NCBI RefSeq assembly: GCF_002923755.1
Contig: NZ_PGFZ01000008.1
Span: forward strand, 82,664-146,663
Length of the DNA stretch: 64,000 nucleotides
Reading direction: 5' to 3'
Source of the DNA: Methylovulum psychrotolerans
Lineage (GTDB): Bacteria > Pseudomonadota > Gammaproteobacteria > Methylococcales > Methylomonadaceae
The notes under the pieces: generated by a model
Database searches by the model: none
The model's input: only the letters and a program-made list of their open reading frames with translations
What the model was told of the DNA's origin: nothing
In this document: positions 56,422 to 64,000 of the stretch, one piece after another
How positions within the stretch are numbered: the first letter of the stretch is position 1
How the letters are laid out: each line of letters opens with the position of its first letter
Program-made: the position numbers and the translations under genes

Positions 56422-56951
56422 TGCTAGCGCGTGGCATAATGCCTAAAGCCTTGGGCTTTACCTTAATTGAAGTGCTGGTCACTATGCTGTTGTTGTCAGG
56501 CGGTATGTTGGGGTTTGCCGCTTTGCAGGGCGTTAGCCTAAAAAACAACCAAAAGGCTTTGCAGCACAGTATCGCCACCCAATTGGCTTATGATTTGGCT
56601 GACCGGATGCGTGCCAACCATGATCCCAGTGGTTCGCCTCTTGCTGGGCCTGTTTATGCGGGCTTATCGCCTGCCAATGCGGTTCAGCAGCCCGCTTGCG
56701 TCCCTATGGGGGCGGGTACCGCTGGCTGTCCACGCGACATAATGGCGCAAAACGATCTTTTTGAGTGGTATCAAAGTGCCACTATCAATACGCAATTGCC
56801 GGGTGTTATCGCGAGCGTCGTTAACGCGGGTGCTACTGCCACTGGCGGTACGATGTACACGATTACCATTAATTGGGACAGTAACCGTGACGGTGTTGTC
56901 GATACCAACTATGGCACGGACGATTTCTACAGAATGAGCCTGTATTTATGA
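56418..56951 (+). CDS. pilV: type IV pilus modification protein PilV
   Basis: 177 residues. Leader ends PKALG, cut before FTLIEVLVTMLLLSGG. LQHSIATQLAYDLADRMRANH is the helix typical of PilV. Minor pilin of the tip or priming complex with PilW, PilX and PilY1. Overlaps fimT by 4 bp and pilW by 4 bp. The actual start may be the second ATG at 56421. Confidence 0.87.
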   Translation: MMLARGIMPKALGFTLIEVLVTMLLLSGGMLGFAALQGVSLKNNQKALQHSIATQLAYDLADRMRANHDPSGSPLAGPVYAGLSPANAVQQPACVPMGAGTAGCPRDIMAQNDLFEWYQSATINTQLPGVIASVVNAGATATGGTMYTITINWDSNRDGVVDTNYGTDDFYRMSLYL

Positions 56952-57721
56952 AACAGTATGGCGGACGGCGTTATCAGCACGGCATGACGCTTATTGAACT
57001 CATGATTGCCATGCTGATAGGCATATTTTTGCTGGGTGGCCTGATCCGAATATTCACTAATAGCCGACATGCCTACAATCTCCAGCAAGCGGTGGGGCAA
57101 GTGCAGGAAAATGGCCGGTTCGCCTTGGATTTTCTTGGCAATGACCTGCGCATGGCGGATTTTTGGGAATGCCGGGCGAATAACTTTGATATTCTTGGGT
57201 TGCCGCCTGTCAACCCGATTAACGGCACCGCTGATCTTGGTGTAACCGGTACCGATGACATAGGGGTCAACAATGCCGACAGCATCACGGTTGCGTGGAC
57301 GCTTGGGACGTGGACACCAAATAATTTAACCTGTATGAATGCCGGAGCCGTGTGGGTACGCTATACGGTAGGTGTCTCCAGTAGCGGTAACGGCACGTCG
57401 TTGTTCCGGCAAACTAATACCGATGCACAACCCATAGAACTGATTGAAGGGGTCAACAATATGCAGATTCTCTACGGTGAAGATACGGACCCGCCCACGA
57501 ACAGGGATTATTCCCCCAATTATTATGTGCCATACGGTTTAGTGCAAAATATGTCCAATGTCGTCAGCATCAGGGTTAGCCTGTTATTGTCAAGCCTGAG
57601 TAATGTCGCCACCCAGCCAGTCGGCTATGTTTATCAGGGCGTGACTGTTAGCGACCCTGGCGACTTTAAACTCTACCGGGTCTTTACCACGACTATCGCT
57701 TTGCGCAATCGGATACCATAA
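56948..57721 (+). CDS. pilW: PilW minor pilin
   Basis: 257 residues. Leader ends YQHG, cut before MTLIELMIAMLIGIFLLG. QQAVGQVQENGRFALDFLGNDLRMADFWEC matches PilW helices. IDTITVAWTLGT-type middle and a C-terminal TTTIALRNRIP. Overlaps pilV (ATGA) and is 2 bp from pilX. Confidence 0.87.
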   Translation: MKQYGGRRYQHGMTLIELMIAMLIGIFLLGGLIRIFTNSRHAYNLQQAVGQVQENGRFALDFLGNDLRMADFWECRANNFDILGLPPVNPINGTADLGVTGTDDIGVNNADSITVAWTLGTWTPNNLTCMNAGAVWVRYTVGVSSSGNGTSLFRQTNTDAQPIELIEGVNNMQILYGEDTDPPTNRDYSPNYYVPYGLVQNMSNVVSIRVSLLLSSLSNVATQPVGYVYQGVTVSDPGDFKLYRVFTTTIALRNRIP

Positions 57722-57723
57722 TA

Positions 57724-58320
57724 ATGCTTAAAGCCAACCCTTACCAACCTCAAAACCCTTGCCTACATCAGAAGGGCGCGGTACTTGCCATTGGCTTGGT
57801 TATGCTGTTGTTGCTGACGCTCATCGGCATTAGCGGCACCCAATCCACCGGCCTCGAAGAACGGATGGCGGGTAACGAACAAGACGAAAATCTCGCTTTC
57901 CAAGCTGCCGAAGCCACCATTAAGGCCGCCGAACAGCAGTTGGAGTGGACGGCCGGACATGCGGTCGTTATCAATTATACTCAGGAGGGCATAAACGGCT
58001 ACTATACGGTGGACAGCCCGGTGTTAAACGACCCGGCATCAAATTATTTGTCGGTAACGCAGACTGCGGCTTTTTGGGAAAACAACCCCAGCATAACGTA
58101 TAGCGACGGGACGCTCGTTGATGTTAACTTGGATAATCCGCCCAAGTATTTTATCCAATTTCTTGGGCAGCATATTAGTCGCGATACAACTCAGAATAAC
58201 AATAATAATACTTGTATTTATCGGATCATGGCTTATGCGCGTGGCCGTAGCGCCAGTTCTTTAGCCATAGTTGAGTCTATATATGCGATTGGGGCGAGCG
58301 TTAGGAATGGCGGGTGTTAA
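57724..58320 (+). CDS. pilX: PilX minor pilin
   Basis: 198 residues. The N-terminal segment HQKGAVLAIGLVMLLLLTLIGISGTQSTGLEERMAGN is the PilX type: it lacks the Glu5 of major pilins and has QEDE-type DENLAFQAAEATIKAAEQ. Part of the pilus tip complex. 2 bp after pilW; a 185-bp gap then separates it from pilY1. Confidence 0.85.
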   Translation: MLKANPYQPQNPCLHQKGAVLAIGLVMLLLLTLIGISGTQSTGLEERMAGNEQDENLAFQAAEATIKAAEQQLEWTAGHAVVINYTQEGINGYYTVDSPVLNDPASNYLSVTQTAAFWENNPSITYSDGTLVDVNLDNPPKYFIQFLGQHISRDTTQNNNNNTCIYRIMAYARGRSASSLAIVESIYAIGASVRNGGC

Positions 58321-58505
58321 TTGATGGCTTTGATTTATTTTTCAGTGGCAAGTGCTGTAGTCGGGGCAAACTTTTACAGTAAGCCACTCAATATTAGGTT
58401 AGGTAAGGCGGGGTAGCCTTATAATTGGCAAGGTTTTTTTAACGGCTAGCCAGATTTCTGCTTTTTAATGTTATTCCCATGCTGATTTCGTCAGTGGAGA
58501 AACTT

Positions 58506-61500
58506 ATGAACAACACCATCAAGATTCAATTGAGGCTTTGTGGCTATTGGCTGCGTTACCCCGTGGCTGTTTGCGCCTTGCTGTTTGCGGCGGTCTCGTT
58601 TGCTGGTCAGGTTGCGCAGTCGCCGCTGTTTTTGACCAATGCCGCCAAGCCAATTGTTATGCTGAATATGTCCAGAGACCATCAGTTGTATTTTAAGGCA
58701 TTTGATGACTATTCCGATATTGATGGTAACGGCATACCCGATACCACTTACATGAATAATTTTGACTATTACGGATACTTCGACAGCAGTAAGTGCTATA
58801 CCTACAGCAACAACGAATTTGAGCCTAGCGCCACTGCCCAAACCAGCCGCTATTGCCCCGCCGGCAACTCTTTGTGGAGCGGTAACTTTTTAAACTGGGC
58901 GACCATGACCCGCATGGACGAGATCCGTAAAATTCTCTATGGCGGTTTGCGCTCCACCGACAGCGGCACCGTTACGGTATTGGAGCGGGCGTTCATCCCC
59001 AATGACGGGCACAGTTTTGCCAAATATTATGTCGGTGTGGACAGCACCGAACTGACCAAGTTGACCCCGTATACCGCCGCGCAAGTTACTAATGGCATCA
59101 CCCTTTGTAACACGACGGCGACGGCGGGTTCGGTGTTGTCACAAAACTCCGTCGATCCGCCAAAAGTCCGAGTGGTTAAAGGCGACTACCGCTTATGGGC
59201 GGCTAACGAACGCTGGCAATGTACTTGGTCGGGCGAACACAGCGCGAGTAACTCCAATAACTCGACCTATTCCGGTATGGCTTCGGCGGGCAGTAGCCCC
59301 AGTGCAACAGACGCCGTCGTCTTGGGCGACTATATTGCGCGGATTTTGGTTTGTGTCAGCGGCAATGTCGGTAACGAAACCTGTAAGACCTACCCTAACG
59401 GCAATGTCAAGCCGATTGGGTTGCTGCAAACCTATGGCGATGATAATTTAATCCGTTTTGGCCTGATGACCGGCTCTTATAGCAAAAATAAATCCGGTGG
59501 GGTGCTGCGGAAAAATGTCGGTACGATGGCCGATGAAATCAATGTCACTACAGATGGGGCATTCAAGGTCGCCCCTTCCGGTGCCACGACCAGTTACGGT
59601 ATTATCAGCACCATTAACAGACTGAGGACGTATGGGTATAGTTATAACGACGGTACATATAATAGCGGCGACAATTGCAATTGGGGTTTAAATACCTTTA
59701 TCAACGGTAATTGCACCAATTGGGGCAACCCGCAATCGGAAATCCTTTTGGAATCCTTGCGCTATATTGCCGGCAAAACCGCGTACACGACCTTTTCTGC
59801 CAATGATACGACAAAAATTCCCGGCCTGACCACTGCGGCATTTTCTGACCCGATTTCATCTACCGAATGGTGCGCTTCGCTGAATATTATCCAATTTAAC
59901 GCCAGCGTCAGTTCTTACGATAACGATGACTTTAACAGCACCAATCTTGCGGATATAGCGATCAGCGACCTTAATGCTGAAACGAATACGGTCGGCAGCA
60001 GTGAGGGCATTACTAACAATAACTATTTTATTGGCGAAAATGGCACCGATAATAACCAATTATGCACCGCAAAAACGCTGACCAGTTTGAGTGCCGCCAG
60101 AGGGGTTTGCCCCGAAGCCCCGCGCCTTTCCGGGACGTATTTGTCGAGCGGTCTGGCGCATTTCTCCCATATCAATGATATGCGCCCTGCGATGACCGGC
60201 AACCAACTGATCAATTTTTATGGGGTTGCCTTAGCCCCCGCCATTCCAAAATGGCAAATACCGATACCGGGTACCGATAAGTTTATTACGCTATTGCCGG
60301 CCTGCCAGAATACCGGCATCACCGCTGGCGGGACGGGTAACTGCGCCCTAATGGACTTTAAGGTGGTTAGCCAAACCAGCACGGGTACCAGCAATTCCGG
60401 CAAGTTGTACGTCAATTGGGAAGACAGCGAGCAAGGCGGTGATTTTGACCAAGATATGTGGGGTACTATCGAATATACCGTTACGTCTAGCCAAGTCATT
60501 ATAAAAACGGGGGTCATTGCCCAATCGACCAGCTTTCCGATGGCGTTTGGTTATGTTATCAATGGCACAACCCAAGACGGCTTCCATGCCCATTCCGGCA
60601 TTTACTCATACAAATATACCGATCCTACCGGTGTGACGGCCTGTAATACCTGTAGCATCAGTAGTCCGCCCGCATTTACCAGTGTGACCTACACTATCGG
60701 CACGGCTACTAACGGGCAAAGTTTGCAGCAACCGTTGTACTATGCGGCCAAATGGGGCGGTTTTGTCGATGCGGGTGGGGATAAGGCCATCACCTCGCCA
60801 TCAGAATGGGATGCCAATCAGGATGGTCTTCCTGACCGTTATTATGCGGCCACTTCACCGCAAAAATTGGCGACCTCACTAGCCGATGCTTTTGCTGATG
60901 TTTTGCGTACCCCTGCTTCAGCCTCGTCGGTCGCCACTAATTCAACCCAATTCCAAACGGACAGCTTTGTTTATCAGGCGACTTTTAACAGTACCGATTG
61001 GAGCGGGCATTTATATGCGTATACGCTGGTAACGGAAGATACGAATGGTAACGGCAAGTTGGATTTGGCTACACCCACTAGTGCAACAGAAGATACGAAT
61101 GGTAACGGTAAGCTCGATGCCGGTGGTATCGGCAAGGCAGTATGGGATGCCGGACAAAACTCCGAAGACACCAACGGTAACGGGGTCTTGGATGTGGGTG
61201 AGGATAGTAATGGCAATAATACTTTAGATACTTCGTTAATCCCCGCCGCCGCCGCCCGCCGTATCTATAGCTATGATCCGAGCAAAACCGGTCTTAGGGG
61301 TATTGAGTTCCTTTGGGGAGGTACATCCCTCACTTCTTTGAATGACGCACAAAAAACCGTCTTGGATAATGCCAGTTTCACTGCGGCCAGCACTTCTAGT
61401 CCTATTATCGATTACTTACGCGGCGACCGCAGCAAGGAAATTAAGTTGTCACCGACTGGCATTTACCGTACCCGTACCAATTTGTTGGGTGATATTATCA

Positions 61501-63191
61501 ATTCCGACCCTTTATTTGTGGGGCGGGATAATCAGGGTTATACGGCATTGCCTGGCAACGAAGGAAGCGATTATACGGCTTTTACCCACCAGAACCGTAC
61601 TGCCATGCTGTATGTCGGTTCCAATGACGGCATGTTACATGCCGTTAATGCCACTACGGGTGCGGAGGTGTTCACCTATATCCCTAATGCCGTTATCTCG
61701 GCTGAATTTGCCAGTTTGGTTCTGCCAAATTACACCCATAAATATTTTGTCGATGGCTCGCCACAATATGGCGATGCTTATTTTGACAATATTTGGCACA
61801 CGATACTGGTCGGCAGTATGGGGGCGGGTAGCACGACGACAGTCGGGGGGGCGGCAGGTACGGGTGGCCGGGCGGTGTTTGCCTTGGACATTACCAATCC
61901 TGATGGTTTTGCGGACATTGCTACGGGATTGGGCAATATTTTATGGGAGTTTTCTAACCGCGATGATACCGATTTAGGCTATACCATTCCTAAAGCCAGT
62001 GTGGTGCGTATGGCGGATGGTGGCTGGCGGGCGATCGTCAGCAATGGCTTTGATAGTGCCAGCGGTAATGCGGCATTATTCATTCTGGATATAAAAACGG
62101 GCGCGGTCGTCAAGAAAATAGTGCTCGACAGTACCGGCAGCAATGGCTTGGCCGCACCCGTCACTGTTGATGCCGATAATGATAGGATTATCGATTATAT
62201 TTATGCGGGGGACTTAAAAGGTAATCTCTGGAAGATTGATGTGACTAGCGGCAGCACCAGTGCTTGGGCCGTGTCTAATGGTGGCACACCACTCTTTGTG
62301 GCCCAGGATAGCGTCGGCAACCGCCAGCCCATTACCGAAAAACCGGCGATCACTCAAGCAAATGGGTCTGGTCAAAATGTTGGCTTTATGGTTTATTTTG
62401 GTACGGGTAAGTATTTTGAAACTGGGGATAACTTGGTGTCAGGGTCTTCACCCATTCAAACCTTTTATGGTATTTGGGATAATTGTTCTAAGGCCTCGGT
62501 GGGCTGTAGTAATGCCATTACAGGAGGGCGGGGCGCTTTGCAGCAACAATCCATCATTTTTGAAGGGCCTTCTAATTTTACTTATAAGGCATCGGATGGC
62601 TCACTCCAAACAGTTAACATTAGGGTTGTCTCCAATTGTGATGTTGCCTACGATGGCACTACGCCCAGTACGACCGGTTCACCTTGTACGGCCAATGTTA
62701 ATCGGCGCGGCTGGTATATGGATTTGCTCCAGCCCAGTTTGGCGGCGCAAGGGGAGATGTCGTATACCGAACCGCAAGTGCGTAATGGCTTGGTCATTTT
62801 CGCAACGAGCATCCCTATTAACGAAACCTGTACTCCAGGCGGCACGGGGTGGCTAATGGAGCTTGATGCCTCTTCTGGGGCCCGGCTCTCCGGCAGTGCC
62901 TTCGATGTCAATGGTGACGGTAAGATTGATGCCAGTGATTTGTCGACCCTTTCTGGTGACCAGGTAGCCGATTCGGGTATGCAATCTACTGTCGGTATCA
63001 TTAAGACACCCACCATAGTCGCCTGTGAAGCGACTATGGATTGTAAGTATATGAGCGGCAGTAACGGCGCACTGATGGTTGTACATGAAGCAAATAGCGG
63101 CCCTGGCTGCATTCCGACGGCCAGTGACCCTTGTAGCAACTCTACCGGTAATGCTTCGGGGTTAAAGCGTCTTCTTTGGAAGCAATGGTAG
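58506..63191 (+). CDS. pilY1: PilY1, pilus tip protein
   Basis: 1561 residues from the ATG at 58506, chosen over an in-frame ATG at 58479 because GGAG lies 10 bp upstream and a signal segment follows (helix to FAAVSFAG). The N-terminal half is long and variable. Near 844-905 four DTNGNG-L-D type loops (61036-61230) lie in tandem, an EF-hand/dockerin-like calcium cluster. The C-terminal 600 residues match the PilY1 beta-propeller (YVGSNDGMLHAVNATTGAE, then YFGTGKYFE) and contain a further D-x-NGDGKID loop at about 1470. PilY1 regulates pilus extension and adhesion by calcium. Confidence 0.9.
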   Translation: MNNTIKIQLRLCGYWLRYPVAVCALLFAAVSFAGQVAQSPLFLTNAAKPIVMLNMSRDHQLYFKAFDDYSDIDGNGIPDTTYMNNFDYYGYFDSSKCYTYSNNEFEPSATAQTSRYCPAGNSLWSGNFLNWATMTRMDEIRKILYGGLRSTDSGTVTVLERAFIPNDGHSFAKYYVGVDSTELTKLTPYTAAQVTNGITLCNTTATAGSVLSQNSVDPPKVRVVKGDYRLWAANERWQCTWSGEHSASNSNNSTYSGMASAGSSPSATDAVVLGDYIARILVCVSGNVGNETCKTYPNGNVKPIGLLQTYGDDNLIRFGLMTGSYSKNKSGGVLRKNVGTMADEINVTTDGAFKVAPSGATTSYGIISTINRLRTYGYSYNDGTYNSGDNCNWGLNTFINGNCTNWGNPQSEILLESLRYIAGKTAYTTFSANDTTKIPGLTTAAFSDPISSTEWCASLNIIQFNASVSSYDNDDFNSTNLADIAISDLNAETNTVGSSEGITNNNYFIGENGTDNNQLCTAKTLTSLSAARGVCPEAPRLSGTYLSSGLAHFSHINDMRPAMTGNQLINFYGVALAPAIPKWQIPIPGTDKFITLLPACQNTGITAGGTGNCALMDFKVVSQTSTGTSNSGKLYVNWEDSEQGGDFDQDMWGTIEYTVTSSQVIIKTGVIAQSTSFPMAFGYVINGTTQDGFHAHSGIYSYKYTDPTGVTACNTCSISSPPAFTSVTYTIGTATNGQSLQQPLYYAAKWGGFVDAGGDKAITSPSEWDANQDGLPDRYYAATSPQKLATSLADAFADVLRTPASASSVATNSTQFQTDSFVYQATFNSTDWSGHLYAYTLVTEDTNGNGKLDLATPTSATEDTNGNGKLDAGGIGKAVWDAGQNSEDTNGNGVLDVGEDSNGNNTLDTSLIPAAAARRIYSYDPSKTGLRGIEFLWGGTSLTSLNDAQKTVLDNASFTAASTSSPIIDYLRGDRSKEIKLSPTGIYRTRTNLLGDIINSDPLFVGRDNQGYTALPGNEGSDYTAFTHQNRTAMLYVGSNDGMLHAVNATTGAEVFTYIPNAVISAEFASLVLPNYTHKYFVDGSPQYGDAYFDNIWHTILVGSMGAGSTTTVGGAAGTGGRAVFALDITNPDGFADIATGLGNILWEFSNRDDTDLGYTIPKASVVRMADGGWRAIVSNGFDSASGNAALFILDIKTGAVVKKIVLDSTGSNGLAAPVTVDADNDRIIDYIYAGDLKGNLWKIDVTSGSTSAWAVSNGGTPLFVAQDSVGNRQPITEKPAITQANGSGQNVGFMVYFGTGKYFETGDNLVSGSSPIQTFYGIWDNCSKASVGCSNAITGGRGALQQQSIIFEGPSNFTYKASDGSLQTVNIRVVSNCDVAYDGTTPSTTGSPCTANVNRRGWYMDLLQPSLAAQGEMSYTEPQVRNGLVIFATSIPINETCTPGGTGWLMELDASSGARLSGSAFDVNGDGKIDASDLSTLSGDQVADSGMQSTVGIIKTPTIVACEATMDCKYMSGSNGALMVVHEANSGPGCIPTASDPCSNSTGNASGLKRLLWKQW

Positions 63192-63201
63192 TTTGAATCT
63201 T

Positions 63202-63597
63202 ATGAAAAAAAGCAACCTAAAATTAAGCCAAGGCGTTACGCTGATTGAGCTGATGATAGCTGTCGTTATTATCAGTATTCTCGCCAGCATAGCTTATCCT
63301 AGCTATCGGCAACATATAATGCAGGCGCATCGGGTCGATGCGCAAGCGAGCTTAGTGAGCTTGTCAAATCTCATGGAGCAGCAATTCACCCAAAGTGGCA
63401 GTTATGCGAATGTTAACGCGCCTGCGGCCAGCGATTATTATTTATATATTATCAATTCCACCAATACTTCTTATGTTTTGAGCGCTACGCCTATTCCGGG
63501 TAGCGCCCAAGACGGTGATACTTGCGGTACGTTAACGTTGGATAATTTTGGGCAAAAATCAGCCGATCTCGCTACCGGATGTTGGGGATCTTTATAG
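63202..63597 (+). CDS. pilE: type IV pilin-like protein PilE
   Basis: 131 residues from the ATG at 63202; a TTG at 63193 lies in frame. Leader ends LSQG, cut before VTLIELMIAVVIISILASIAYPSYRQH (Glu5 present). C-terminal Cys pair (GDTCGTL, then ATGCWG) forms the usual loop. PilE-type minor pilin ends the fimT-pilVWX-pilY1 operon; 10 bp after pilY1. A weak hairpin (AGGGGA/TCCCCT near 63622-63642) follows. Confidence 0.85.
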   Translation: MKKSNLKLSQGVTLIELMIAVVIISILASIAYPSYRQHIMQAHRVDAQASLVSLSNLMEQQFTQSGSYANVNAPAASDYYLYIINSTNTSYVLSATPIPGSAQDGDTCGTLTLDNFGQKSADLATGCWGSL

Positions 63598-63717
63598 AAA
63601 AACACCGGGCATCCGGCCTTCAGGGGAGGAGCTTTTTCCCCTAACTGTCGTCTGTATGACGGGGAGGGCTGGAGTGCAGCTTGGCAGGTTTATCAGATAA
63701 GGCTTAGACTAGGGGGC

Positions 63718-63885
63718 TTAATCGGCCTTTGGTGTCCGTAGCCCTGTCAGCATCAGGTATAACCCCAGCATAATCAGCCCTATATCGGCCATTTTGTAAG
63801 GGTCGGTGACCAGCATTACCGTGCCGGACGCGAAGGCGAATAAGCCTAGTACCGCGCTCTCGAAATGGATCGTATAATTAATCAC
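63718..63885 (-). CDS. small two-helix membrane protein
   Basis: 55 residues from a GTG at 63885 (INYTIHFESAVLGLFAFASGTVML, then DIGLIMLGLYLMLTGL). A longer frame starts at 63942, but its first residues (SPGRAGGLP) are encoded by a GC hairpin, so the shorter start is preferred; GGGGG lies upstream of the GTG. Unknown function. Confidence 0.45.
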   Translation of the reverse strand: MINYTIHFESAVLGLFAFASGTVMLVTDPYKMADIGLIMLGLYLMLTGLRTPKAD

Positions 63886-63892
63886 GGGTAAA

Positions 63893-63911
63893 CCCCCGGC
63901 TCTGCCGGGGG
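63893..63911. repeat. CCCCCGGC hairpin near the right edge
   Basis: CCCCCGGC and GCCGGGGG form a perfect 8-bp stem with a TCT loop, without T-tract. It resembles REP-type palindromes and the hairpins at IS200/IS605 ends; only one copy is seen here. Confidence 0.4.
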
Positions 63912-64000
63912 ACTCACAAAGTTTGACAATTACGGGAATCATCGAGAGCCTCCCAATCTGTGAACCGCCTAAAGTTCAAAAGATTGAGGAAGCAAACGAT

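Overview
The window reads as chromosomal DNA of a free-living Gram-negative gammaproteobacterium. It carries RegB/RegA-type and PilS/PilR signalling, a type IV pilus minor-pilin operon, outer-membrane porins, SucCD, RNase R, Mfd and RhlE. Gene content and protein style remind me of Methylococcales (gammaproteobacterial methanotrophs), but no methane-oxidation gene is present, so that placement is an inference. No rRNA, tRNA, CRISPR array or complete insertion sequence was seen.

Layout. 1-7.9 kb: a possible small RNA, a VanZ-like protein, then a tight operon of a ferritin-like DUF455 protein, NnrS and a redox-type RegB/RegA pair, followed by a J-domain protein and an FAD oxidoreductase. 7.9-19.2 kb: an accessory-looking stretch with a decayed transposase, a 1301-residue RTX protein, a porin/PstS-like/diguanylate cyclase operon, a decayed copy of a sulfatase tail and an intact secreted sulfatase. 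The RTX and sulfatase genes share an upstream arrangement of 11-bp-phased TAAGCA-like repeats followed by a common ATTAACTAA...GGTATAA element. 19.2-27 kb: a fusion of an AI-2E-type permease with a P-type calcium pump, then a porin/nuclease-like/FMN-binding/membrane-protein cluster behind a Fur-box-like promoter. 27-33 kb: an Ala/Pro-rich anchored protein, a sigma-54-type promoter before a 40-residue ORF and an unrecognised protein, and pilRS. 33-38 kb: sucCD, a SulP transporter and glgC. 38-50 kb: a two-gene AAA ATPase module (candidate defence system), then rnr, rhlE, moaA, a DUF2058 gene and mfd. 50-55.5 kb: a DUF2934 protein, a beta-helix protein divergent from an O-antigen-ligase-like protein, xseB and ispA. 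55.8-63.6 kb: fimT-pilV-pilW-pilX-pilY1-pilE.

Themes. Surface and secretion functions dominate: pili with calcium-binding PilY1, an RTX protein, a calcium pump fusion, a sulfatase, a polysaccharide polymerase or ligase and three outer-membrane or c-di-GMP-linked loci. A dispersed palindromic repeat family (core GGAGCGCGGGCATCTTGCCCGC or variants) sits at several gene ends. The most interesting candidates for undescribed biology are the permease-P-type ATPase fusion, the ATPase/partner module next to rnr, the sigma-54-driven small ORF and the shared phased-repeat promoters.
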